Assembly (NCBI GenBank): GCA_029245025.1
Contig: JAQWQC010000006.1
Location: forward strand, 558,001-622,000
DNA length: 64,000 nucleotides
Source of the DNA: Rhodospirillaceae bacterium
GTDB taxonomy: Bacteria; Pseudomonadota; Alphaproteobacteria; Rhodospirillales; Rhodospirillaceae
Reading direction: 5' to 3'
A model generated the notes under the pieces. That model saw only the letters and a list, made by a program, of their open reading frames with translations, was not told the DNA's origin and searched no databases. Below, in pieces: positions 1 to 8,358 of this stretch; the first letter of the stretch is position 1; every line of letters starts with the position of its first letter. The position numbers and the translations under genes were made by a program.

Positions 1-242
1 ACGCAATCCGGCACCTTCACTTTGCGGTTGGAATAATCGGTGCATCGGCACGTCTCAACATCGAGCAGTCGGCACGCGACATTGGTTGGAAATATTTCGT
101 CCGTATCGGCATCTTGAAGCTTGTGCAGGCAGCACTTTCCGCACCCGTCACACAGGCTTTCCCATTCTTGGCGCGACATATGTCGAAGTTTCTTTGTCTG
201 CCAAAAGGGCGCCGGGCTGTTTGATTCGTTTGATACCGTCAA
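1..242 (-). CDS. YcgN/YkgJ-family cysteine-cluster protein (3' end outside window)
   Basis: Read from a TTG at 242 the minus strand gives about 80 residues of a UPF0260/YcgN-type protein and runs off the window edge. A Trp-containing N-terminus leads to the cluster [12 protein letters not shown] (Cys 31, 34, 37, 38), followed by the family pattern ACRLLD and a CRC motif. Proteins of this type are presumed to bind zinc or iron; the exact role is unknown. TTG is preferred because family similarity (FWQTKKL) extends upstream of the first ATG at 179, and because TTG overlaps the sco1 stop by 4 bases, as expected for translational coupling. It is the last visible gene of the ccm-sco1 transcription unit. 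Confidence 0.85.
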   Translation of the reverse strand, partial: MTVSNESNSPAPFWQTKKLRHMSRQEWESLCDGCGKCCLHKLQDADTDEIFPTNVACRLLDVETCRCTDYSNRKVKVPDC

Positions 243-847
243 AGCAAATCTCTTAGGCGGGTGCTGAGCTCTTCTATAGTTACGTCTTTCCTGAAGTGAT
301 CAATGTACCGCCCACTTCGGTTCATCAGATAAAGAAATCCTGAATGATCGATAGTATAGTCTCCGTCTTCACCAATCGGTGCCTCTCGAAAGAAAACCCG
401 ATAGGCATCGGCTACAGCTTGAATTTGTTCTTGGGTTCCGGTCAGCCCAATCATTTGGGAGTGAAAGTTGCTGACATACGCTGACATTGTCTCAATGGTA
501 TCGCGTTTCGGGTCAAGAGTAATAAATACGGGTTGGACAGACTCACCTTTTTGGCCTGGTAGTATGTTTATGGCGTCAGCCACAGTTTGCAATGTCATTG
601 GGCAGATGTCGGGACAGTACGTAAAGCCAAAATATATTAGGTTATAGCGACCAAGAAGAATCTGCTCCGTTACGTCTGCCCCTGTTTGATCCGTCAACGT
701 AAAAGCGCCACCAATTGCAGCAGACCCTTCGACTGTTGTGTTATTGGGATCCGGGCGGAATGCCGGTAAGTAAAACGCAAGAATGAGCAGCGTGCCAATT
801 GCCACCATGCCGCCAATAATGAATCGCTTAGCTATTGCCGGAGTCAT
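239..847 (-). CDS. SCO1/SenC/PrrC-family copper chaperone
   Basis: This is a membrane-anchored periplasmic protein that delivers copper to the CuA centre of cytochrome c oxidase. Counting from ATG 847 (202 aa), one N-terminal membrane segment spans about residues 7-28 and is followed by a thioredoxin fold. The copper ligands are visible: CPDIC (Cys 78 and 82) and the distal His in TIDHSG (168). ATG 847 is chosen over ATG 853 because AAGGA lies 7 nt upstream of it, whereas it nearly touches the first ATG. The gene lies 52 bp after ccmI, so copper and haem insertion for respiratory oxidases are probably co-expressed. Confidence 0.93.
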   Translation of the reverse strand: MTPAIAKRFIIGGMVAIGTLLILAFYLPAFRPDPNNTTVEGSAAIGGAFTLTDQTGADVTEQILLGRYNLIYFGFTYCPDICPMTLQTVADAINILPGQKGESVQPVFITLDPKRDTIETMSAYVSNFHSQMIGLTGTQEQIQAVADAYRVFFREAPIGEDGDYTIDHSGFLYLMNRSGRYIDHFRKDVTIEELSTRLRDLL

Positions 848-905
848 CGTCATTTCCTTGGCTGAGTGATTGAGACTGGGCGATTTAAAAAGCCTTATAA
901 CTGGT

Positions 906-2339
906 TCAGTCTGGAAGTTCTTCTAATCTCCGCATTACGGCAGCGCGGGCTGAATCTCCCTGGGGAAGGATATCGAGCAGCCGGGTCCAGTGGGCTCTGG
1001 CACCCGTTATGTCTCTCGCGCTGGCGGCTGATAATCCCGCAATAAAAAGTCCATCGGGATTGTTGTGATCCAGCTTGAGTATCTCTTCGCTCAAGGCAGA
1101 TACTTCATCGGGAATGGGGGCGTTTGGCGAAACGGCGTTCAGCAATAAATCCGCCAACAGAATGCGTGGTTCAATTGCTTGTTCTCTTAGCCGCGTTGCT
1201 TGTCGGTAGGCGTTGGCAGATTTCTCTGTGTCACTGAGAACCCCGTAAGACCGTCCAAGTTGCATCCAACCGTCGTAATCTTCTGGTCCGAACTCGAGGC
1301 GGGCTTCTAACCCCCCAACCATCTCTTGAATCATTGCCAGTTCATCACCGGAAAAACGACCAGCCAAGGCACTGACATCCGGGCGGAAGTCTTCTTCATC
1401 CGCCTCTGGAACAACGTCTTGTTCGATTGGCGCGGCGATAGCCGGAGGCGGTACGAACTCTCCGTCAAGCGGATGGCGTGGCGTTACCGTCATTGGCATG
1501 ATATTCGATGCCATGGCGAACTGGCCCATTTGATCCCGGACCATAGCAAGCCAAGGCGCATCAGCTGGGGCACCGGCAGTCAGGTCTCGCCAAATAGCTA
1601 TGGCGTTTGCAACATTACCAGCCTGCGCTTCAGCCAGACCAAGGTAGAACCTTGACCGCGGTTCATCTCGATTTGTTCTGAGAACAGCCCTGAATATATC
1701 TGCGGCTTCTGGCGTCACAGTGCCGCTGTTCAACGCCGTTAGCGTGTCAGCAAATTCGGTGTAGGTCTCAACATTGCTGGCACCACTGGCGAGGGCTCGA
1801 CGGTAGGCGCTGGCTGAGTCTTCAAGACGATTGACCTGACGATAACTTCGCGCCAACAAAATCCAGCCTTCTGTGCTGTCTGGATCTTGTCGCAGTCGGT
1901 CAGCCAAATCTTCGATCAAAATATCAAAGTCGGCCATGTCCGGGTTGGCAAGCGCTTCTGCTCGGCGGTCTTCCGATCCCGCGGCCGGTAGCCCTGGTGT
2001 GCCAATGGACAGGTAAATCGCCAGGGCTCCGAAGGGAACGGTGACAGCAATTGCGGTGACGGCGAACATGCGAATAGCAGGTGCGTTGTTGTCATCAGTT
2101 AGTCCGGTGCGCCGGCTGGCAGCGAGCAGGCGTCGTTTTATTTCCACACGGGCGGTGTCTGCTTCTGCAGCTGTCAGGAGCCCGGTGCTAAGGTCACGCT
2201 CGACTTCGTCTAGTTGAGCGCGGTAAACGGATTGGTCTGCTTCTGTTTCCTGCGCAGCTGTCTTGGCGTTGCGGATGACCGGCCAAATTAAAAGAGCCAC
2301 CGCTGCGAGGGTTAAAACGGCATAGCTAAGCCAAATCAT
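906..2339 (-). CDS. ccmI: Cytochrome c maturation protein CcmI (CycH)
   Basis: CcmI holds apocytochrome c and presents it to the CcmF/CcmH haem ligation complex. The 477-aa protein has the CcmI layout: an N-terminal membrane segment (about 1-20), a cytoplasmic leucine-zipper-like stretch, a second membrane segment (about 90-112), then a long periplasmic domain of TPR-like repeats (for example WILLARSYRQVNRLEDSASA and WMQLGRSYGVLSDTEKSANA). The start overlaps the ccmH stop by 4 bases (ATGA), indicating coupled translation. As usual in alphaproteobacteria, ccmI is separate rather than fused to ccmH. There is no sign of damage. Confidence 0.95.
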   Translation of the reverse strand: MIWLSYAVLTLAAVALLIWPVIRNAKTAAQETEADQSVYRAQLDEVERDLSTGLLTAAEADTARVEIKRRLLAASRRTGLTDDNNAPAIRMFAVTAIAVTVPFGALAIYLSIGTPGLPAAGSEDRRAEALANPDMADFDILIEDLADRLRQDPDSTEGWILLARSYRQVNRLEDSASAYRRALASGASNVETYTEFADTLTALNSGTVTPEAADIFRAVLRTNRDEPRSRFYLGLAEAQAGNVANAIAIWRDLTAGAPADAPWLAMVRDQMGQFAMASNIMPMTVTPRHPLDGEFVPPPAIAAPIEQDVVPEADEEDFRPDVSALAGRFSGDELAMIQEMVGGLEARLEFGPEDYDGWMQLGRSYGVLSDTEKSANAYRQATRLREQAIEPRILLADLLLNAVSPNAPIPDEVSALSEEILKLDHNNPDGLFIAGLSAASARDITGARAHWTRLLDILPQGDSARAAVMRRLEELPD

Positions 2340-2815
2340 TGTTGGTCTGGCCCCTCAGTCTTTTGAATCAAAACGTCTACCTCAGCCATCTCCTCAGGGG
2401 AAAGACCGGGCGTGTCTATAGCCTTTGGTCGTTTGATGTACCGCGCAGCGTTCACCACACCAAAGACCAGTAAGATGAACGGGCCCAACCATAGCAATAA
2501 GGTTTGTGCAGTGACCCTGGGGCGCAGCAAGACGAAGTCTCCGTATCGGTCCACCATGTACGCCAGGACGTCCTCATTGCTGTCACCGGCTAGAATGCGT
2601 TGGCGCACCAGACGGCGCATGTCCTGCGCTAAGGTCGCGTTAGACTCATCAATGGTTTCGTTCTGACAGACCACACACCTTAGATCCTGACTGATCACCC
2701 GTGCGCGTTCTTCGAGCGCTGGATCATCCAACATCTCATCCGGCTCTACGGCGTACGCCACGAGGGCGAAGATAGAGCCAATCAGTGCGCCAGAAACAAG
2801 TCCTAAAATCTTCAT
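2336..2815 (-). CDS. ccmH: Cytochrome c maturation protein CcmH (CycL)
   Basis: CcmH is a membrane-anchored thiol oxidoreductase that reduces the CXXCH motif of apocytochrome c before haem ligation. The 159-aa protein has a signal peptide (about 1-22), the defining motif RCVVCQN with Cys 47 and 50, a helical domain, and one C-terminal membrane segment (TLLLWLGPFILLVFG). ATG 2815 is chosen because it gives a clean signal peptide and overlaps the ccmG stop as ATGA. A longer in-frame ORF to 2857 adds a non-family N-terminus that lies inside ccmG. Confidence 0.95.
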   Translation of the reverse strand: MKILGLVSGALIGSIFALVAYAVEPDEMLDDPALEERARVISQDLRCVVCQNETIDESNATLAQDMRRLVRQRILAGDSNEDVLAYMVDRYGDFVLLRPRVTAQTLLLWLGPFILLVFGVVNAARYIKRPKAIDTPGLSPEEMAEVDVLIQKTEGPDQQ

Positions 2816-3384
2816 TGGCGCAATTGCTCCACCAGCGGGGCAATCGTGTTCGCCCATACGTCAGGTGTGATGGGTCCGATGTGCTTGTAGCGAATGATGC
2901 CGCCGCCATCGATCACAAAGGTCTCCGGTGCGCCGGTCACACCAAAGGCGATGGCCGCTTCACTAACTGGGTCCTGGCCGATGAGTTTGTAGGGATCACC
3001 ATTTCTGGCCAACCACCGCACACTGGCCGACGGGTCATCACGCCACGCAATACCGTGAATGGGGATATGATTTTGTTCAGCGAGGTCCATCAGGAGCGGG
3101 TGCTCTGATAAGCAGGCGATACACCAGGACCCCCATACGTTGACAAGACTGACTTCTTTTTTGAGATCAGGTGTTTTTAGTCCAGGCTCCCGGTTGGGCA
3201 GAGGCGGAAGATCGATGTCCGGCACCGGCGTATCCAACAAAACTGACTGAACCAGGGCGGGGTCTTGCCCGCTTTCAACATCAATGAGGCGTTTGGCAAA
3301 AGCGCCGACGAGCAGCGCGACTACGACTATAGGAATGATCGCGGTCCACCGCCCGCCGGTTCGTGTTGGTTTTACGTTGTCCAT
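2812..3384 (-). CDS. ccmG: Thiol:disulfide interchange protein CcmG/DsbE
   Basis: CcmG is a periplasmic, membrane-tethered thioredoxin-like reductant of the cytochrome c maturation pathway. It is 190 aa with an N-terminal membrane anchor (about 13-30). The active site is in VWGSWCIACLSEHP, a WCxxC of the CcmG type, and a cis-Pro region follows (TGAPETFVID). It starts 4 bp after the ccmF stop and its own stop overlaps ccmH, so it sits in the middle of a tightly packed ccmFGHI segment. Confidence 0.95.
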   Translation of the reverse strand: MDNVKPTRTGGRWTAIIPIVVVALLVGAFAKRLIDVESGQDPALVQSVLLDTPVPDIDLPPLPNREPGLKTPDLKKEVSLVNVWGSWCIACLSEHPLLMDLAEQNHIPIHGIAWRDDPSASVRWLARNGDPYKLIGQDPVSEAAIAFGVTGAPETFVIDGGGIIRYKHIGPITPDVWANTIAPLVEQLRQ

Positions 3385-3388
3385 GGGA

Positions 3389-5374
3389 CTAGGCCTCTGT
3401 CGGCTTGGCCATCGCTGGCGCCCGGCGCGGTGCGCCGATGCGATGCCGCCTATCGCTAAGGGAGATCACGCCCCCGAAGCCCATCATAAGAATGCCGTAC
3501 CAAAGGAATGGCACGAAGGGTTCAAAATAAGCCCGCACCACATATTGCCCCTCAGCCGTCGGACCATCGCCGAGAACCACATACAAGTCCGCCCAGAACG
3601 TCGTGTGAATGGCAGCCTCTGTGGTTTGTTGAACGGGTTGGTCATACACCCGCCGCTCCGGCGTCAGTGACACCGATGATCCGCCGCGCTTGGCCACGAA
3701 CCGACCCTGCAAGGATTCGTAGTTTGGTCCCTGGATCAAATCTGCGCCTTGAAAGGTTACTTCAAACCCGGCAACGGTGATGCTATCACCCGCGGTCATG
3801 GTCAGGATGTTTTCCTGTTTCCAGGCGCTAGACCCTGAAACGCCAACAATAAGAATAGCCATTCCCATATGTGCGACGGTCATGCCGTGAGAGGCGCGGG
3901 GAACAGAGCGAATGCGTCGCCACGTATCTGACAGCCCGCCCCTGAACAAGCGAACACGTCCCGCCCATTCGATAAAAGAGGACGACAGAAGCCATGCGGC
4001 CAACGCAATCCCTGCGGCCCCGGCGATATCGACAACAGAAACTCCGCTCAGCGCCAACGCAATGACAAAGACGATAGCAACAGCAACCAACGCGCCTTTA
4101 AGCCGCCCCATTACACCAGCAAGATCACTGCGTTTCCACGCCATCATTGGGCCGATGCCCATAAGTAGAACCAGCGGAATCATTAGAGGAATAAACACCG
4201 TGTTAAAGTAGGGTGCTCCAACGGAGAGTTTGCCCATCTCCAGTGCCTCGGCGATCAGCGGATAGAGCGTCCCGAGTAAGACCGTGGCTGCGGCAGTGGT
4301 AAGAAACAGGTTGTTGATTAGAAGACCGCTTTCTCTAGAGACCGGAGCAAACAATCCCCCGGGGTCAAGTTTTGGTGCGCGGACGGCGTAGAGCGTGAGA
4401 GATCCGCCGACCGCCAGTGCGAGAAGCATCAACACGAACACACCGCGGGTTGGGTCAGCAGCAAATGCGTGGACGGACGTTAAGATGCCTGATCGTACAA
4501 GGAAGGTACCGAGGAGACTTAGGGAAAACGTGACGATGGCGAGTAGAATCGTCCAGCTCTTCAGCGCTTCACGTTTTTCGACAACGATTGCGGAGTGCAA
4601 CAATGCCGTGCCCGTCAGCCACGGAATGAAAGAGGCATTTTCGACTGGGTCCCAGAACCACCATCCACCCCAGCCAAGTTCGTAGTAGGCCCACCATGAG
4701 CCCAGCCCAATGCCGACGGTGAGAAAAGACCAGGCCGCTAACGTCCAGGGCCGCACCCATCGCGCCCAAGCGGCATCGACACGCCCTTCGAGCAGAGCAG
4801 CCACCGCGAACGAGAAGGCCATGGAGAACCCAACATAGCCGAGGTAGAGCATCGGTGGATGAAAGGCGAGCCCCGGATCTTGTAGCAATGGATTGAGTCC
4901 CATGCCCTGTACCGGTGCTGGGTCAATGCGTAGGAACGGGTTGGACGTAAACAGAATGAAGGCGAGGAATCCTGCGCCAATCAATCCTTGAACAGCCAGA
5001 GCCCGGGCTTTCAATCGATCCGGCAAGCCAGCGCCAAAGGCCGCGACTGCGGCGCCAAACACGGCCAGGATAGAGACCCATAACAACAGTGAGCCTTCGT
5101 GGTTTCCCCAGACGCCGCTGATTTTATAGAGCAGTGGTTTGGCGGTATGTGAGTTTTGGTAAACGTTCATCACCGAAAAATCTGACGCGATAAACGCTTG
5201 GGTTAGAACGGCAAATGATGTGCCGATCAGCAACATTTGCGCCAGAGCGGCAGGACCAGCCACGGCCATCAATGCTGCGTCACGCCGGTGGGCGCCAATC
5301 AAAGGAACAATCGATTGCACCAAAGCGACAGGCAGCGCCAGCGCCAGCGCAAAGTGGCCGAGTTCAGGTGTCAT
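3389..5374 (-). CDS. ccmF: Haem lyase subunit CcmF
   Basis: CcmF is the polytopic membrane core of the System I synthetase that attaches haem from holo-CcmE to apocytochrome c. From ATG 5374 it is 661 aa with many membrane segments. The WWD haem-handling signature is clear at residues 235-248 (WGGWWFWDPVENAS), and conserved His residues occur in NSHTAKP, VWGNHEGS and FHPPMLY. A longer ORF to 5473 is rejected: the added N-terminus is not CcmF-like and overlaps ccmE. The chosen start MTPELGHFAL is typical of the family and overlaps the ccmE end by 11 bp. Confidence 0.96.
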   Translation of the reverse strand: MTPELGHFALALALPVALVQSIVPLIGAHRRDAALMAVAGPAALAQMLLIGTSFAVLTQAFIASDFSVMNVYQNSHTAKPLLYKISGVWGNHEGSLLLWVSILAVFGAAVAAFGAGLPDRLKARALAVQGLIGAGFLAFILFTSNPFLRIDPAPVQGMGLNPLLQDPGLAFHPPMLYLGYVGFSMAFSFAVAALLEGRVDAAWARWVRPWTLAAWSFLTVGIGLGSWWAYYELGWGGWWFWDPVENASFIPWLTGTALLHSAIVVEKREALKSWTILLAIVTFSLSLLGTFLVRSGILTSVHAFAADPTRGVFVLMLLALAVGGSLTLYAVRAPKLDPGGLFAPVSRESGLLINNLFLTTAAATVLLGTLYPLIAEALEMGKLSVGAPYFNTVFIPLMIPLVLLMGIGPMMAWKRSDLAGVMGRLKGALVAVAIVFVIALALSGVSVVDIAGAAGIALAAWLLSSSFIEWAGRVRLFRGGLSDTWRRIRSVPRASHGMTVAHMGMAILIVGVSGSSAWKQENILTMTAGDSITVAGFEVTFQGADLIQGPNYESLQGRFVAKRGGSSVSLTPERRVYDQPVQQTTEAAIHTTFWADLYVVLGDGPTAEGQYVVRAYFEPFVPFLWYGILMMGFGGVISLSDRRHRIGAPRRAPAMAKPTEA

Positions 5375-5804
5375 CGCCACGCCATTCACCAGCTGCCTTA
5401 ATCGCTTCCGCGACTTCCGGCGGCATGTAGGTTTCATCATGTTTGGCGAGCACGTCAGACGCTTGAAAAACACCAGACGCCAACAGATAGCCCTCGGCGA
5501 CGATGCCCTGTCCTTCGCGGAACAGGTCAGGAAGAATACCGCGGTAGGTGACGTCTAATGTCTCTGCTGTATCTGTCACGATAAATGAAACCGTGTCTCC
5601 TGCCGAAGAGACGCTGCCCGCTTCAACAAGACCGCCAATGCGAACGCGTTGGCCGGGAGACAACTCTTGATGGCTGATCTCTGACGGACTGTAGAAAAAG
5701 ACAATACTGTCCTCGAACGCAGTCAGCACCAAGGCAATGCCAGTCGCAACGGCAAGCCCACCGAGCAGAACAAAATACAGTCTTTGTGTTTTACGCTTCG
5801 CCAT
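5364..5804 (-). CDS. ccmE: Haem chaperone CcmE
   Basis: CcmE is a membrane-anchored periplasmic chaperone that binds haem covalently and passes it to CcmF. From ATG 5804 it is 146 aa, with an N-terminal MAKRKTQRLYF charge cluster and membrane segment, an OB-fold beta-barrel, and the haem-attachment motif VLAKHDETYMPPEV (His 122, Tyr 126). GGAG sits about 7 nt upstream of ATG 5804, inside the end of ccmD, which decides the start over two upstream in-frame candidates. It overlaps ccmD by 14 bp. Confidence 0.95.
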   Translation of the reverse strand: MAKRKTQRLYFVLLGGLAVATGIALVLTAFEDSIVFFYSPSEISHQELSPGQRVRIGGLVEAGSVSSAGDTVSFIVTDTAETLDVTYRGILPDLFREGQGIVAEGYLLASGVFQASDVLAKHDETYMPPEVAEAIKAAGEWRGDDT

Positions 5805-6003
5805 TATTTGCTCCATCGTCTTGTGCGGTGGACGGTGTTTCGGGCCGAGGCGGACGCAGACGATCCAGTTCTGCTTGTCGCGATGCGACAAACCGCCACG
5901 AGAGCGCCAATAGGGTAATCAGTCCAATCACCGCCAGTGCATACGCTGGCCAAACAAAGGCGGCGTATCCGCCCATATTTAGTATGTCTTGAAGTGAACT
6001 CAA
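5791..6003 (-). CDS. ccmD: Haem exporter protein CcmD
   Basis: CcmD is a small single-pass membrane protein that stabilises the CcmABC-CcmE complex and aids release of holo-CcmE. It is 70 aa, with the characteristic MGGYAAFVWPAYALAVIG membrane segment early on, then a positively charged cytoplasmic stretch and a hydrophilic tail. It lies between ccmC and ccmE in the canonical order. The length is normal for alphaproteobacterial CcmD. Confidence 0.9.
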   Translation of the reverse strand: MSSLQDILNMGGYAAFVWPAYALAVIGLITLLALSWRFVASRQAELDRLRPPRPETPSTAQDDGANNGEA

Positions 6004-6060
6004 TGCGTTAGACCGATCTGACCTGAAATAACCACGCCGCCCTGTATAACAGTAATTCGA

Positions 6061-6774
6061 CTATGTGGCGCGCTTTAGGCGGGCAGCACGGACTTTAGCG
6101 GCCAGTACTTGAGCGCGAACCCGCATGAACACGACCACCACATAGTAAAATTGGAACGCCCCGACCATTAAGAACAGGGGGGCCAACATCGCGGTATCGA
6201 CTGAGACACCGGCCATTGAGAAAATCGAAGGCTGATGCAGACTGTTCCACCAATCAACAGAGAACTTGATAATGGGTAGGTTTACAGATCCGACCAAGGC
6301 CAAAATAGCCGCCGCTTTATCACCTTGTTCGGGACTGTCAAAAGCGTCGCCCAGTGCCATGTAGCCTAAGTATAGAAAAAACAGCACCAGCATAGATGTG
6401 AGTCGCGCGTCCCACACCCAGGGCGTGCCCCACATGGGCTCGCCCCATAACATGCCGGTTAACAGACAAAGCGCGGTGAACATTGCACCAATGGGCGCCG
6501 AAGCCTTGGCAATCATGTTGGCCACGGCGTGTCGCCAAATGAGATAGGACGCACTTCCGGCGGCCATTACCCCATAGGCAAATAATCCCATCCAAGCGGA
6601 CGGGACGTGGACGTACATAATCCGGACAGTGTCACCTTGCTGGTAGTCTGGCGGGGAGAACACCAAGGCCATCGGTATGCCAATGGCAAAACAGAGGATG
6701 CACAGGCCAGCTGCCCAGGGCTGGATCGCAGCCGCAAGCTTCAAAAAACGGGTCGGATTGGCAAAAGCATGCAT
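6061..6774 (-). CDS. ccmC: Haem transporter subunit CcmC
   Basis: CcmC is an integral membrane protein of the haem-handling family that loads haem onto CcmE. It is 237 aa with six predicted membrane segments. The tryptophan-rich motif WGTPWVWDARLTS lies at about 115-127, and the two axial-ligand histidines appear as VHVPSAW (His 56) and SLHQPS (His 180). It lies between ccmB (92 bp gap) and ccmD (57 bp gap) in one orientation. Confidence 0.96.
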   Translation of the reverse strand: MHAFANPTRFLKLAAAIQPWAAGLCILCFAIGIPMALVFSPPDYQQGDTVRIMYVHVPSAWMGLFAYGVMAAGSASYLIWRHAVANMIAKASAPIGAMFTALCLLTGMLWGEPMWGTPWVWDARLTSMLVLFFLYLGYMALGDAFDSPEQGDKAAAILALVGSVNLPIIKFSVDWWNSLHQPSIFSMAGVSVDTAMLAPLFLMVGAFQFYYVVVVFMRVRAQVLAAKVRAARLKRAT

Positions 6775-6866
6775 ACCCGGAAGACTTACCCGGTCAGCCG
6801 GATTTTGCCAACTGGAATCGGGGGATATCGGCTGTTGTTACAGGCTGATAGGCCGCAGTTATCGGC

Positions 6867-7535
6867 CTATTCCGAGGCGAGACGTAGGGCAACCGCCGTC
6901 GCCCACGGGCACAACGCGGCGGCCATAAGAAGAAACCCGCCGAGCACGGCAAATAGTCCATTGGCGTTAAACCCCATGCCAGATGTATCGATGGCGCCAA
7001 CTCCAAAAATGAGAACGGGAATATAGAGCGGCAATATAACAAGTGGCAGCAGCACGCCGCGCCGCCTGGCACCAAGAGTGAGGGCAGCTCCAACGGCACC
7101 AATGAGACTCAAGGTGGGCGTGCCAAGCAATAAAGCCAAAATCATTGGCGCTGTCGACTCACTGGGCATTTGCAGTGTGACCCCAAGGATCGGTGCCAGC
7201 AAAGTCAGGGGTAAGCCAGTGGTCAGCCAGTGTGCTGTGATTTTTGCTGCAACGACGGTCGTTGGTGCGACGGGTGCCGTGAGTAAAAGATCAAGTGCGC
7301 CATCTTGTTCGTCATCAGAAAACAGGTGATCAAGAGACAGCAGGGAGGCGAGGAGTGCGGTAACCCATAGGATACCGGCCCCGACCCGTTCAAGCACGCC
7401 TGGTTCGGGACCGATCCCGAATGGAAACAAAATCACGGTGATGGCGAAGAAACCAGCCACCATAATCGTGTCTGCGCGATGCCTTATGGATAAACGCAGA
7501 TCCCTGCTGATGAGGGTGAGAAAGGATTTCACCAC
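6867..7535 (-). CDS. ccmB: Haem exporter ABC permease CcmB
   Basis: CcmB is the permease partner of the CcmA ATPase; the CcmAB pair drives release of holo-CcmE from CcmC. The 222-aa protein has six hydrophobic segments and typical family text at the N-terminus (LISRDLRLSIRHRADTIMV) and after it (FPFGIGPEPGVLERVGAGI). It overlaps the ccmA end by 7 bases, so translation is probably coupled. Confidence 0.95.
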   Translation of the reverse strand: MVKSFLTLISRDLRLSIRHRADTIMVAGFFAITVILFPFGIGPEPGVLERVGAGILWVTALLASLLSLDHLFSDDEQDGALDLLLTAPVAPTTVVAAKITAHWLTTGLPLTLLAPILGVTLQMPSESTAPMILALLLGTPTLSLIGAVGAALTLGARRRGVLLPLVILPLYIPVLIFGVGAIDTSGMGFNANGLFAVLGGFLLMAAALCPWATAVALRLASE

Positions 7536-8167
7536 TCTACCTCAGGGGTTTTAGCGGGATAGTCCGCCATATTGATTTTGTGGTTTGGGGTGAATCCGGG
7601 TGCCTGATGGGTGGCAAGAACGACAACACCACCGGCGGTGACATGTTCATTGAGAAGGCTGTCGATCCGGTCAACATTCTCTGCATCCAGCGCCGTATAG
7701 GGTTCATCCAAAATCCATATGGAGGCCGAGCCCAACGCCAATCGGGCCAGGCCAGCGCGCCGCCGCCAGCCGGCAGACAACATATCGGCGGGCATTTCAA
7801 GCACCGTGTCCAGCGCCATGCGACTGATCGCCTGGTCCACTGCGTCTTGCTCTGCGCCATACAATCTGGACCAGAATATAAGATTCTCGAGCACCGAGAG
7901 GCCGCCTTTTAGGCCATCGCGATGCCCGGCATAGCAAACCTCTGTCTCGTCCTCGGGGGTCAGCGTGATCGTTCCAGTCTCGCTGCGCAGAAGGCCTACA
8001 AGAATGCGGAGTAGGGTCGATTTTCCACTGCCATTCGGTCCGCTCACCATGAGGGCGGAGCCGTCTTTGAGAGAGAAAGACAGGTTCTCAAAAATAGTCC
8101 GGCCACCCCGCCGGGCAGACAGATTATGGACGTCAAATGTGATGGCTGCGGTAGATCTTGTGGACAT
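7529..8167 (-). CDS. ccmA: Haem exporter ABC ATPase CcmA
   Basis: CcmA is the ATP-binding subunit of the CcmAB complex. From ATG 8167 it is 212 aa, with Walker A GPNGSGKST (43-51), a signature region MLSAGWRRRAGLARL and Walker B IWILDEPYTALD, followed by an H-loop in ATHQAPG. Two earlier in-frame starts (8194 GTG, 8179 ATG) add a few residues without similarity, and none has a strong ribosome-binding site. It is the first gene of the minus-strand ccm operon and is divergent from acnA, so the promoter should lie in 8168-8358. Confidence 0.95.
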   Translation of the reverse strand: MSTRSTAAITFDVHNLSARRGGRTIFENLSFSLKDGSALMVSGPNGSGKSTLLRILVGLLRSETGTITLTPEDETEVCYAGHRDGLKGGLSVLENLIFWSRLYGAEQDAVDQAISRMALDTVLEMPADMLSAGWRRRAGLARLALGSASIWILDEPYTALDAENVDRIDSLLNEHVTAGGVVVLATHQAPGFTPNHKINMADYPAKTPEVEW

Positions 8168-8358
8168 GGTCGGAACCATACCGAAACCCGACACAAACTC
8201 ACGGAGAAAACGCGCATTGAGGGTGGTTATTTCACTGACGACCGCTTCGGCGAGGACTGGACAACCCCCGAGGGATGTGGATGATGCCGCGAAAAAGCGG
8301 GGGTCTTTATCTATAATCCCGCCAAATATCTATTCACATAATAAGGGGGAACGCAGCA

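Noticed and set aside
5375-5473. Longer CcmF N-terminus
   Set aside because: The added residues lie in the ccmE reading region and are not CcmF-like; MTPELGH is the family start.
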